DNA from: Sellimonas sp963559135
GTDB lineage: Bacteria; Bacillota; Clostridia; Lachnospirales; Lachnospiraceae
DNA: 64,000 nucleotides
Direction of reading: 5' to 3'
NCBI GenBank assembly: GCA_963559135.1
Contig: CAUWJP010000004.1
Span: forward strand, 47,657 to 111,656
Position numbers and translations under genes: made by a program
Part shown: positions 1 through 8,192 of the stretch, piece by piece
How the letters are laid out: the number at the start of each line of letters is the position of its first letter
Position numbering within the stretch: position 1 is the stretch's first letter
The notes under the pieces: model-generated
What the model saw: only the letters and a program-made list of their open reading frames with translations
Database searches by the model: none
What the model was told of the DNA's origin: nothing

Positions 1-367
1 GATTTAACATCGCCCGTCGCAGCATCACCTGTTCTGATACCTGATCGGAAAAGTCCTCCTCCAGAAGCTGTGCTTCGTAACCATCCTCATATCCCATCTC
101 GGTCTCTGCTTTTTTCCGGAAGAAATCAACGCAGACACTTCTCGCAATTCCGAATAAATACGCCCGGAATTTCTTCTGCTCTACGTAGCGGTTCAAGTAG
201 CGGATGACACGAAGAAACGTCTCCTGCGTGCAATCATATGCCGCGCTTTCCCGCTTTGTCCTGGAATAACAATATTGAAATATTTCCTGGTAATATGCTT
301 CAATCAGCTCATTGATCTGTTCCGGTTCCCCGGACTGAATACGCCGTATCCGTTCTCTGTCTGTCAT
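1..367 (-). CDS. ECF-type sigma-70 family sigma factor, N-terminal part
   Basis: Reading the minus strand from the ATG at 367-365 gives MTDRERIRRIQSGEPEQIN and continues open through the left edge, so only about 122 residues are present. The translation contains typical sigma region 2 text, including QETFLRVIRYLNRY and FRAYLFGIARSVCVDFFRKK, the helices that bind core polymerase and the -10 element. Region 4, the -35 reader, must lie outside the window. The family redirects RNA polymerase to a small stress or surface regulon, usually under an anti-sigma factor encoded downstream, which would also be outside. The start is the first Met of a clear domain. The gene is transcribed away from gntR. 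Confidence 0.85.
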   Translation of the reverse strand, partial: MTDRERIRRIQSGEPEQINELIEAYYQEIFQYCYSRTKRESAAYDCTQETFLRVIRYLNRYVEQKKFRAYLFGIARSVCVDFFRKKAETEMGYEDGYEAQLLEEDFSDQVSEQVMLRRAMLN

Positions 368-571
368 AGTTGTGGCCTCATATTCTTTTCATAAAACGTC
401 TTACATATTGTATAACGAATCAGGCGTGGAAAAAGATTAAAAAAAACAAATTTTTTTAAATTCTTTTCTTTATCTTCTCTTCCAATACGAACACTTGGTT
501 TTGGTTACTTTATTACCCTGATCGAAAACATATACAACACGCTGTGCTGGATTCCCATACAGCTTATAAAC
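368..571. other. Intergenic spacer upstream of the sigma factor gene
   Basis: About 200 AT-rich bases between the sigma factor start and the hairpin behind gntR. It has long A and T runs (436-475) and presumably the sigma factor promoter. I see no open frame, repeat or RNA gene I can support. Confidence 0.4.
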
Positions 572-611
572 AGAAATGACGGTATGATGCTCATATCATA
601 CCGTCATTTCT
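572..611 (-). terminator. Perfect 17-bp hairpin after gntR
   Basis: Bases 572-588 are the exact reverse complement of 595-611, with a 6-base loop (gctcat). It begins 3 bases after the gntR stop. The downstream tail on the minus strand is only moderately T-rich, so termination is likely but the arm is unusually long and perfect. Confidence 0.6.
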
Positions 612-613
612 AT

Positions 614-1279
614 TTATAATGTCATTTCTATAATCTTTTCCTTGGGATTGTGGTACATTTTAGCAATCGCTACCAGGTTGCCTACCATATCACGGATCGT
701 ACACTCTACCATAATAATCGGTGTATTCATCTCCAGCTTCAGAAGATTGCTGTACTCCGGCGGTACTAGCATCGGAATAAACCGTTGCGTCACAGTTCCT
801 TCTTCGATACAAGCTGTCAAATCCAGCATCTCATCCAGATCCTTCACTTCCATAGTGTGGACTCTGGCATAGGGATAATAAATCTCCTCTATCGTAGCCG
901 GGCGCCCATCCTCCAACATCAACCGTACTGCGCAGATCATCAGGTCATCCTGTGCGATCGAAAACAAAGAGGCATATTCCGGTTCCGGACGCACGTTAAA
1001 ATAAATCAGGCTGTAATCTGCATTTTCCTGCCTGATAAAGCTGTCCGCTGCAGTATTCTTCTTGTGCAGTGAGTAATCCGCTATAAAGGTACCCCGATTC
1101 TTATTTCGGTAAAGGTAGCCTTCCGACACCAGCTCATTGACTGCCTTTCGGACGGTCATTCTGCTCGCGTCGAATTTCACTGCCAGTTCCCTCTCTGAAT
1201 CGATCGGTGTACTGACCGGCTTATCCTTTATTTCCTCTATCAGACGTTCCTTTATTTTCAAATATATCGGTGCGGCCAA
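614..1279 (-). CDS. GntR/HutC-family transcriptional regulator
   Basis: A 221-residue repressor or activator. Residues about 5-70 form the winged helix-turn-helix (SERELAVKFDASRMTVRKAV, then a wing ending RNKNRGTFI). Residues about 80-215 form a UTRA ligand-binding domain. HutC-type GntR proteins sense sugars, sugar phosphates or amino acid metabolites. It lies 34 bases downstream of the MupG-like gene in the same direction, so an operon and local control of phospho-sugar or cell-wall sugar recovery is the natural inference. The ligand cannot be read from the sequence. Confidence 0.9.
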   Translation of the reverse strand: MAAPIYLKIKERLIEEIKDKPVSTPIDSERELAVKFDASRMTVRKAVNELVSEGYLYRNKNRGTFIADYSLHKKNTAADSFIRQENADYSLIYFNVRPEPEYASLFSIAQDDLMICAVRLMLEDGRPATIEEIYYPYARVHTMEVKDLDEMLDLTACIEEGTVTQRFIPMLVPPEYSNLLKLEMNTPIIMVECTIRDMVGNLVAIAKMYHNPKEKIIEMTL

Positions 1280-1313
1280 CTCATCTCACCCTCCTGCTCT
1301 GCTATTCTGTCAT

Positions 1314-2402
1314 TTAAGATTTCATGAAGCCGAATTTCTTCCACGGTTCCAGATAATCAAGAAGCATCTGCTCATTTTCCGGAATATGTCCAATCACATT
1401 TTTCCGACCGTCATTTTCCATATCCATGAGCACAATCTGCAATTCGCCTTTGTATCGTGTATAGTTGTCATTCACAATCACAATGTCGCCCCGTTTCATG
1501 TCCCGTGTGTTGCTTGGCGGAACACTCCTGTCCGCATACATCACCCGCGGTTGTGTGCTTCTTACCATATAATCGCTCACATCTCCCCTTACGAAATGGA
1601 GCGGTTTGTATAAAATTTCCTCTTCTGTACAGGACAGAGTATACTCTCTTTTTATGCGGAATGTCAATAATGACGGGTCGAGAACCGACAGATTTTTCAG
1701 CTCTTCTTCCGATGCGTAACAATTTGCAATCAGAACATCATCCACCAGTCCTGTGGCAAACAGATGTCTTGCTGCCGTGTCTGCCGGAAGGTCCCTATGC
1801 ATTTCCAGCGTAGACATACCATCATTCACCGGCCACGGTCCGAAGGTGTCCGGTTCCTGAGAATTAATAAAGGCTGCCACCGGAAGCCCCAGGTCATGAA
1901 TTCTCCGGCTGCATTCTTCAAAATGCCGGAATCCCAGTCCTGTATACCTCTGCGGATAGAAGTTATGGCAGGTCATCAGATTCGCAGTTTTGGGACAATG
2001 GCTCATGATATTATCCAGGTAACGGTTCCCCAGACTTGCATTGATCTCGATTTTCAGATTCTGCGGATTGTACGTCATGATCGATTCGACAAGCGAATCA
2101 AATCCTTCGTCGAGACGGATCCCATCCGCATGTATTTCACTAAAAAATGACAGATCGTCATACGTGATATTCAGTCGTTTCAGTACGTCCGGAGCCACAT
2201 CCATGATGACTTCCATTCCAAGCCGGTGGGCAAAATCAATCTGCTCCCGAAACTCCTTACCTATTTCTTCCCGACTTTTCTTCACACTCAGCAAACAGGT
2301 AAATACTCTGCTGCATCCGTACTTTGCCGCCATTTCCATATATTCCCGGTCCCGCTCCGGCGTCGTATGCTCCGGATAGATCGAAATACCAATTCGTGCC
2401 AT
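1314..2402 (-). CDS. mupG: MupG-family (DUF871) 6-phospho-N-acetylmuramidase-like protein
   Basis: This 362-residue protein matches the DUF871 family: a TIM-barrel part (about 2-235, starting ARIGISIYPEHTTPERD) and a C-terminal beta domain (about 245-355). The characterised Staphylococcus member MupG cleaves MurNAc-6-phosphate-GlcNAc in the cytoplasm during peptidoglycan turnover. The substrate here is inferred from family only. A strong AGGAGG site precedes the ATG. It lies between a DUF3284 remnant and a GntR gene on the same strand, an arrangement that suggests a phosphotransferase-linked disaccharide locus whose transporter genes are no longer beside it. Confidence 0.8.
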   Translation of the reverse strand: MARIGISIYPEHTTPERDREYMEMAAKYGCSRVFTCLLSVKKSREEIGKEFREQIDFAHRLGMEVIMDVAPDVLKRLNITYDDLSFFSEIHADGIRLDEGFDSLVESIMTYNPQNLKIEINASLGNRYLDNIMSHCPKTANLMTCHNFYPQRYTGLGFRHFEECSRRIHDLGLPVAAFINSQEPDTFGPWPVNDGMSTLEMHRDLPADTAARHLFATGLVDDVLIANCYASEEELKNLSVLDPSLLTFRIKREYTLSCTEEEILYKPLHFVRGDVSDYMVRSTQPRVMYADRSVPPSNTRDMKRGDIVIVNDNYTRYKGELQIVLMDMENDGRKNVIGHIPENEQMLLDYLEPWKKFGFMKS

Positions 2403-2423
2403 GCCTGTTCCTCCTGTTTCTGC

Positions 2424-2646
2424 TTATGCCTGATCTCTGTTTTTTCTGATATAACCTTCCATCGCATGGAACATCTTCTTCGTTCTTTTCTGCGCGCTTC
2501 TTTTGTAGAGCGCGCCGATGATACGGTAATTCATATTCTGAGACTTCGTTTCTCCCTCGTAATCCTCCAGATAACAAACTTCGATTCCTCCGTCTTCTGT
2601 CTCCTCAATCCGATAAGAAATCTGATTGGTTCCGTTCGCAGAATCA
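2424..2646 (-). pseudogene. DUF3284 gene remnant (C-terminal part only)
   Basis: The minus strand before mupG reads SANGTNQISYRIEETEDGG and on through a Lys/Arg-rich end (RSAQKRTKKMFHAMEGYIRKN), closing at the TAA at 2424-2426. This resembles the C-terminal half of DUF3284 proteins (usually about 135-150 residues), which accompany PTS and phospho-glycosidase genes. Upstream the frame meets a stop inside the start of the GH4 gene and no start codon exists. The 5' half has been replaced by the oppositely oriented GH4 gene. The family call is from memory of its sequence pattern. Confidence 0.6.
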
Positions 2647-2647
2647 A

Positions 2648-3976
2648 ATGAAAAAAGATTCCGTAAAAATCGTTACAATCGGAGGCGGCTCAAGCTACAC
2701 TCCGGAGCTGGTTGAAGGATTTATTAAACGTTATGATACACTGCCGGTTCGCGAGCTCTGGCTCGTAGATATCGAGGCCGGACGTGAAAAACTGGAAACT
2801 GTTGGCGCCCTTGCCAAACGTATGGTGGAAAAAGCCGGAGTTCCTATGAAAATCATTTTAAGCTATGACAGACGCGAAGCATTAAAAGATGCAGATTTTG
2901 TTACTACCCAGATGAGGATCGGACGTCTTCCTGCCCGTATTCTTGATGAGAGAATTCCGTTAAGCCACGGCATGATCGGTCAGGAGACAAACGGTGCAGG
3001 CGGTATGTTCAAGGCATTCCGTACGATTCCTGTCATTCTTGACATTGTAAAAGACATTCAGGAGCTTTGCCCGGACGCATGGATGATCAACTTTACAAAC
3101 CCGGCCGGCATGGTAACAGAAGCAATTCTCAGACATACGAATTTCAAAAAGGCAATCGGCCTTTGCAACGTTCCAGTCAACATGGTTGCCGGCTTTGCAA
3201 AAATGTTAGACGCAGAAGAAAAAGATGTCACCATGGAAATCCAGGGTGTCAACCACTTCATCTTTGCGACAGATGTATTTGTAAAAGGAGAATCTCGTTT
3301 CTCCGAACTGCTTGACAAGTACGCGCACCTGAGTACAGAAGACACCATTCAGATGAAGAACTTTGTCTCCCTTCCGTACTCTCCTGCGTTCATTGAGGGA
3401 CTCGGCGCAATTCCGTGCCCGTACCACAACTACTACTTCTTCACTAAAGAGCAGCTGGAAGAAGAGCTGGAGCAGTTCAAGACCGGAACTGTCCGCGGCG
3501 AAGTCGTAAGTCAGACGGAAAAAGAGCTGTTCGAGCTCTACGGCCATGAAGAACTTGCCGAAAAGCCGAAACAGCTTGAAATGCGCGGCGGTGCAAAATA
3601 CTCTGACGCAGCATGCAACCTGATCCAGTCAATCTACAATGACACCGGAGACATCCAGTATGTCAACGTCAGAAACAACGGAGCGATCCTGGATCTTCCG
3701 ACTGATTCTGCAGTCGAAGTAGCATGCCGCATCACAGCTGACGGACCGAAACCGCTTGCAACCGGAGAACTGAAAGTTTCCATCAGCGGTTATGCGCATA
3801 TGATCAAAGCGTTCGAGCGCATGACCATCGAAGCTGCTGTAAAAGGCGACCGGAACCTTGCTGTGACTGCCCTGAACTTAAATCCACTCTGTCCAAGCGA
3901 CGAGCTTGCAAACATCGTTGTCGACGAGCTTCTGGAAGCACACAAGGAATATCTGCCTCAGTTCTTTAATAACTAA
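2648..3976 (+). CDS. GH4 family 6-phospho-beta-glucosidase-like glycosidase
   Basis: A 442-residue, full-length family 4 glycosidase. These cytoplasmic enzymes use NAD and a divalent metal to hydrolyse phosphorylated disaccharides delivered by a PTS. Visible features are the N-terminal dinucleotide motif (GGGSSYTPEL, residues about 10-19), the NFTNPAGMVTEAI motif, the metal-binding Cys in GLCNVP and the His in GVNHFIF. The start matches the family start exactly, yet the bases just before it (gttcgcagaatcaa) hold no Shine-Dalgarno sequence and are the antisense of a broken DUF3284 gene. Expression may therefore be poor or from a foreign transcript. LicH/ChbF-type specificity is an inference. 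Confidence 0.9.
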   Translation: MKKDSVKIVTIGGGSSYTPELVEGFIKRYDTLPVRELWLVDIEAGREKLETVGALAKRMVEKAGVPMKIILSYDRREALKDADFVTTQMRIGRLPARILDERIPLSHGMIGQETNGAGGMFKAFRTIPVILDIVKDIQELCPDAWMINFTNPAGMVTEAILRHTNFKKAIGLCNVPVNMVAGFAKMLDAEEKDVTMEIQGVNHFIFATDVFVKGESRFSELLDKYAHLSTEDTIQMKNFVSLPYSPAFIEGLGAIPCPYHNYYFFTKEQLEEELEQFKTGTVRGEVVSQTEKELFELYGHEELAEKPKQLEMRGGAKYSDAACNLIQSIYNDTGDIQYVNVRNNGAILDLPTDSAVEVACRITADGPKPLATGELKVSISGYAHMIKAFERMTIEAAVKGDRNLAVTALNLNPLCPSDELANIVVDELLEAHKEYLPQFFNN

Positions 3977-3995
3977 AACCACGAATAAAAATCAA

Positions 3996-4041
3996 ATGTG
4001 CCGTCTCAGTCAACACAGTCATACTGAGGCGGCACATTTTT
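3996..4041 (+). terminator. Rho-independent terminator after the GH4 gene
   Basis: Arms 3996-4010 and 4023-4037 pair over 15 bases with one G-U pair, followed by a T run. On the other strand the tail is also T-rich, so it may serve nrdG from the opposite side. Confidence 0.8.
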
Positions 4042-4135
4042 CATTTTAAAATTTTTATGATATGGGCTCTTATGTTTTTCAGTGTTCTTATGGTGTAAAT
4101 TTTGTGGATAGCGTAGACTGCCTGTCTTTTTTCTT

Positions 4136-4729
4136 TTATTTTCCGCTCACTTCCGGCGCAGTCCCGACTTCATTTGGATTTTCTTTCACTTCCACATGGA
4201 CGTACTCCGGCTGGTTCCAGAGAACCACACGTCCGTCCTTCATCGAGTTTTTCACATCAATCAGACGTTGATTTGCGGAACCACGAAACAAAAGATTGAC
4301 CTGTTTTAACTCTTCCACAAATCTTCCGTCTACAAGAACATCAATATACTGGAGCATTTCCTTTGTCTCTTCCCATTTTGGAAGCATTTCCGCAAGGATC
4401 TCTTTGTCAAAAACATACCCGGAATAACACCATATGGAGATCTCCGGAAATGTTTCTCTGACCCGTTTTAAAAACGGTGCCAGAACTTTCTGATTTTCAT
4501 GCTCAAAAGGTTCCCCGCCAAGAAGAGTAAAGCCGTGATAATAGCTTTTTTCCATCTCTTTTAAAATTTCGTCTTCGGTTTCTTTGGTAAAAGGATTTCC
4601 ATAATGGAAATCCCACGCCTCCTCATTAAAGCATCCTTTACACCGGTGCGTGCATCCGCTGACAAAAAGGGATACTCTTACGCCCGGTCCGTTTGCCACA
4701 TCCCATTTTTTTATATCTGCATAATACAT
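4136..4729 (-). CDS. nrdG: Anaerobic ribonucleotide reductase activating protein
   Basis: This 197-residue radical SAM enzyme carries the cluster motif CTHRCKGC (CX3CX2C, residues about 26-33), which holds the 4Fe-4S centre that cleaves S-adenosylmethionine. It installs the glycyl radical on NrdD. It lies 29 bases downstream of nrdD on the same strand, so the two form an operon. The C-terminal 35 residues are less typical and end in an acidic, Pro/Asn-rich tail. Confidence 0.95.
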   Translation of the reverse strand: MYYADIKKWDVANGPGVRVSLFVSGCTHRCKGCFNEEAWDFHYGNPFTKETEDEILKEMEKSYYHGFTLLGGEPFEHENQKVLAPFLKRVRETFPEISIWCYSGYVFDKEILAEMLPKWEETKEMLQYIDVLVDGRFVEELKQVNLLFRGSANQRLIDVKNSMKDGRVVLWNQPEYVHVEVKENPNEVGTAPEVSGK

Positions 4730-4758
4730 ATCGCAAATACTCCTTTACTGTCTGATCT

Positions 4759-6885
4759 TTACAGATGCATCACCCTGCTCTTGATCTCTTTTGTCTTTCC
4801 TGGATTCCAGAAATTCTCTCCCAGATATCCGCAGGTTCTTCTCGTAACATTCATCTTTGCCTGGTCTTTGTTGTGGCAGACCGGACATTCCCACTCATAT
4901 TCGTCGTTGATCGTGATTTCTCCGTCGTATCCACATTCCTGGCAGTAGTCAGACTTCGTATTAAACTCTGCATACTGGATATTGTCATAGATAAACTTCA
5001 CAACTTCTGCCACTGCTTCCAGATTATTATTCAGGTTCGGAATCTCCACATAGGAAATACATCCTCCGGTACTGATCGTCTGGAACTGGCTTTCAAATGT
5101 AAATTTGTCGAATGCATCGATCTTTTCACGCACATCCACATGGTAAGAATTGGTGTAGTATCCTTTGTCTGTAATATCTGTGATGCTTCCGAATTTTTTC
5201 TTGTCAATCTCTGCAAACCGGTAGCACAGGCTCTCTGCCGGTGTTCCGTAAAGTCCAAATCCAAGTCCTGTTGTCTCTTTCCAAGTATCGGTTGCTCCTT
5301 TGAGTCTCTTCATCACTTTCAGCGCAAATTCCTGTCCGGCTTCTGTCGTCTGGCTCTCTCCTGTCATCAGCTTTGTCACTTCGTAAAGTCCGATATATCC
5401 AAGGCTTAATGTGGAATAACCGCCATGCAAATACTTGTCGATCTTTTCACCCTTTTCAAGTCGCGCGATCGCTCCATACTGCCAGTGTACCGGACTTACA
5501 TCGGAGCTGGTTCCTTCCAGCGCTTTATGACGGCACATCAAAGCTTCAAAGCAAAGGGCAAGTCTTTCATCAAGAATCTGCCAGAATTTCTCCTGATCTC
5601 CATCAGCCAGAATTCCGATCTGAGGAAGATTGAGGCTGACAACACCCTGATTAAAGCGGCCTTCCCATTTGTAATTTCCGTTTTCATCTTTCCACGGTGA
5701 GAGGAAGGAGCGGCAGCCCATTGGTGAAAATACATTTCCTTCGTAATTTTCTTTCATCTTCTTCGCGGAGATATAGTCCGGATACATTCTCTTTGCGGAA
5801 CACTTCACTGCCAGTCTTGTCAGATCATCATACTCGCCACCGCTTAAATTGTTATCTTCATTCAGAACATATACAAGCTTCGGGAATGCAGGTGTCACAT
5901 AGACGCCGGATTCATTTTTGATTCCCTCGATTCTCTGACGCAAAATCTCCTGGATAATCATTGCATTTTCCTTTGCATACGGATGGGACTTATCCGGATT
6001 CAGGAATAAGGTCACAAACGGAGACTGTCCATTTGTCGTCATCAGAGTGTTGATCTGGTACTGGATCGTCTGTACGCCGGATCTCAGCTCATCCTGAAGT
6101 CTGTCGTTGGCCAACTGTTCCATCATCTCTTCGGAAATGACGCCTGTATATCTTTCTCTGTATTTTCTCATGTATTTTTCATAGCTTCTATGCAGATATT
6201 TTCCAAGATGGCGGATATCGACAGACTGTCCGCCGTACTGGCTGCTTGCAACAGATGCGATAATCTGTGTCATAACGGTACATGCGACATGGAAGCTTTT
6301 TGGTGACTCAATCAGCTTGCCATTCATGACTGTGCCATTGTCCAGCATATCGCCAATATTGACCAGGCAACAGTTAAAAATCGGCTGAAGGAAATAATCC
6401 ATATCGTGGAAATGCATCACTCCGTCCTCATGAGCCTTTACAATCTTTTCCGGAAGGAGCACCCTCTTTGTCAAGTCCTTGGATACTTCCCCTGCAATAT
6501 AATCTCTCTGGGTGGATGCCAGTGTAGAATTCTTATTAGAATTTTCTGTCTTTAACTCAGAATTTTCTCCGCGAATCAGCCGGAGAATGGAGTCGTCCGT
6601 TGTATTGGACTTTCTCACCATCGCTCTTGTGTAGCGGTAAATGACATACTTCTTTGCCAGGTGGTACTTTCCCTCCTCCATCAGCTTCTGCTCGATGATA
6701 TCCTGGATATCCTCCACAGCCATGCTCTCCAACTTTCTGTTTTCAATGGATGCAACAATGTCGTAAATCTTTTCCTCGGAAATCCGATCTTCTTTCTCTA
6801 CCTCATTATTTGCTTTTTGTACTGCATGGACAATCTTGTTTCTATCGTATTCGGCTTCCCGCCCATCTCTTTTTATAACTTTCAT
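4759..6885 (-). CDS. nrdD: Anaerobic ribonucleoside-triphosphate reductase
   Basis: A 708-residue class III ribonucleotide reductase that makes dNTPs without oxygen. The N-terminal 90 residues form an ATP-cone (MKVIKRDGREAEYDRNKIVHA), so allosteric activity control is expected. A C-terminal zinc site is visible (CQECG and CPVC). The glycyl radical motif TRRTCGYLGE places the radical glycine near residue 686. It forms an operon with nrdG. Upstream are an extended -10 (TGCTATAAT, minus strand) and a pair of NrdR-like boxes. Confidence 0.97.
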   Translation of the reverse strand: MKVIKRDGREAEYDRNKIVHAVQKANNEVEKEDRISEEKIYDIVASIENRKLESMAVEDIQDIIEQKLMEEGKYHLAKKYVIYRYTRAMVRKSNTTDDSILRLIRGENSELKTENSNKNSTLASTQRDYIAGEVSKDLTKRVLLPEKIVKAHEDGVMHFHDMDYFLQPIFNCCLVNIGDMLDNGTVMNGKLIESPKSFHVACTVMTQIIASVASSQYGGQSVDIRHLGKYLHRSYEKYMRKYRERYTGVISEEMMEQLANDRLQDELRSGVQTIQYQINTLMTTNGQSPFVTLFLNPDKSHPYAKENAMIIQEILRQRIEGIKNESGVYVTPAFPKLVYVLNEDNNLSGGEYDDLTRLAVKCSAKRMYPDYISAKKMKENYEGNVFSPMGCRSFLSPWKDENGNYKWEGRFNQGVVSLNLPQIGILADGDQEKFWQILDERLALCFEALMCRHKALEGTSSDVSPVHWQYGAIARLEKGEKIDKYLHGGYSTLSLGYIGLYEVTKLMTGESQTTEAGQEFALKVMKRLKGATDTWKETTGLGFGLYGTPAESLCYRFAEIDKKKFGSITDITDKGYYTNSYHVDVREKIDAFDKFTFESQFQTISTGGCISYVEIPNLNNNLEAVAEVVKFIYDNIQYAEFNTKSDYCQECGYDGEITINDEYEWECPVCHNKDQAKMNVTRRTCGYLGENFWNPGKTKEIKSRVMHL

Positions 6886-6953
6886 ATCTCATACCTCGCT
6901 GTATCAGTTAATTTCTCAATGCTGCCGTTTCTATCTTTCCGACAACAATCCAC

Positions 6954-6962
6954 ATTATAGCA
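6954..6962 (-). promoter_or_regulatory. Extended -10 promoter of nrdDG
   Basis: The minus strand reads TGCTATAAT, with TATAAT at 6959-6954, about 70 bases before the nrdD start. The -35 region is weak, which is usual for an extended -10 promoter. Confidence 0.5.
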
Positions 6963-6979
6963 GAGTGTTTCTCTTTTTT

Positions 6980-7024
6980 CTACCATATCTTGTGATTTTT
7001 TTATTATTTCACTATATATGGTAT
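6980..7024 (-). promoter_or_regulatory. Candidate paired NrdR boxes upstream of nrdD
   Basis: Two 16-base sites centred about 29 bases apart (6980-6995 and 7009-7024) resemble the NrdR consensus acaCwATATaTwGtgt. One contains CCATATCTTGTG, the other CACTATATATGG. Read on opposite strands the two share 12 of 14 bases. They lie just upstream of the nrdD core promoter, where NrdR repression would act. Spacing is slightly under the usual 31-32 bases. Confidence 0.45.
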
Positions 7025-7166
7025 TTCATGCAATTATCTAACTATTTCTTTTTTCCCGCAAAATCAAGGGTTTGCAGCCTCTTTGACGGTTGCAATTTCC
7101 ATGGAAAGATTATATAATTTTTGTATCACAGACACGAAATATCAAAGAGAAATAGAGGTAATGCGT

Positions 7167-8102
7167 ATGAAAAAGAAAGTGGTTGTAGCATTGGGACACC
7201 GGGCACTTGGAACAACTCTGCCTGAGCAGCAGGTGGCGGTTAAAAAGACAGCAAAGTCTATCGCGGATCTTGTCCAGGACGGTTATCAGGTCGTTATCAC
7301 ACACAGTAACGCACCGCAGCTTGGCATGATTCATACTGCCATGAATGAATTTGGCAAAAATCATCCGGACTATACGCCGGCTCCAATGTCCGTCTGCTCT
7401 GCAATGACACAGGGATATGTCGGATTTGACCTTCAAAATGCCATCCGGGAGGAGCTCCTTACCCGTGGAATTTATCGTACGGTCAGCACGATTCTGACTC
7501 AGGTGACGGTAGACCCGTACGATGAGGCATTTTATACCCCGACCAAGGTACTGGGACGTTACATGTCCGCAGAAGACGCTGCTATCGAGCGCAAGAAGGG
7601 CAATTACGTTGTAGAAGAGCCGGGAAAAGGCTTCCGCCGTGTCGTATCTGCACCGAATCCGGTAAAGATTGTGGAGATGGATGCAATCCGTACCCTCTCC
7701 GACGCAGATCAGGTTGTCATTGCCTGCGGAGGCGGTGGTATTCCGGTTCTGGAGCAGGATCATCATTTGAAAGGAGCCAGCGCCGTCATCGAGAAGGATC
7801 TGACTGCCGGAAAGCTTGCAGAGGAGCTTGGAGCTGATGCTCTGATTATTCTGACAAGCGTAGAGAAAGTATTTATCAACCGCGGTACCGATCAGGAAGA
7901 GCAGCTTGGAGAGATCACGGTTTCTCAGGCAAAACAGTATATGGAAGAGGGACATTTCGGTATCTACAACATGCTTCCGAAATTCCGTGCCTCCGTCTCC
8001 TTTATCGAAAAAGGGGAAGGACGTTCCGCCTATATTACCTGTCAGGAGACTCTGCGCGACGCACTGAAAGGCCGCACGGGCACAATTATCCATCGGGATT
8101 AA
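7167..8102 (+). CDS. arcC: Carbamate kinase (variant N-terminal motif)
   Basis: This 311-residue amino acid kinase family enzyme would interconvert carbamoyl phosphate plus ADP with carbamate plus ATP. The C-terminal half carries the nucleotide-binding ACGGGGIPV segment and TSVEKVFINRG. The usual N-terminal GGNAL motif reads GHRALGTT here, a subfamily variant I recall from clostridial sequences. I chose the ATG at 7167 because the AGAGG at 7154-7158 is 8 bases away and MKKKVVVALG is the usual start. An ATG at 7161 is too close to the ribosome site and the frame is open back to 7083. No arcA or arcB lies nearby, so the source of carbamoyl phosphate is unknown. Confidence 0.88.
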   Translation: MKKKVVVALGHRALGTTLPEQQVAVKKTAKSIADLVQDGYQVVITHSNAPQLGMIHTAMNEFGKNHPDYTPAPMSVCSAMTQGYVGFDLQNAIREELLTRGIYRTVSTILTQVTVDPYDEAFYTPTKVLGRYMSAEDAAIERKKGNYVVEEPGKGFRRVVSAPNPVKIVEMDAIRTLSDADQVVIACGGGGIPVLEQDHHLKGASAVIEKDLTAGKLAEELGADALIILTSVEKVFINRGTDQEEQLGEITVSQAKQYMEEGHFGIYNMLPKFRASVSFIEKGEGRSAYITCQETLRDALKGRTGTIIHRD

Positions 8103-8152
8103 GCGCTTTCAAGACATCCTCATAACTACTATATTATGATATCAAACATATC

Positions 8153-8190
8153 AAAAGCCGGACGGCCTTGATGGCCTCCCGGCTTTTTTC
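8153..8190 (+). terminator. Convergent terminator between arcC and the nucleotidyltransferase
   Basis: The hairpin aaaagccg...cggctttt has an inner GGCC/GGCC pair and a six-T tail. It is 50 bases after arcC and directly abuts the stop of the convergent gene. Confidence 0.8.
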
Positions 8191-8192
8191 TT

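Noticed and set aside
2257..2577. A 106-codon minus-strand frame covering the mupG start
   Set aside because: It is in a different frame from both mupG and the DUF3284 remnant, and its translation is frame-shifted reading of those two.
7110..8093. A 327-codon open frame antisense to the carbamate kinase gene
   Set aside because: It has no domain pattern, is rich in Cys and His typical of antisense translation, and exactly shadows a conserved gene.
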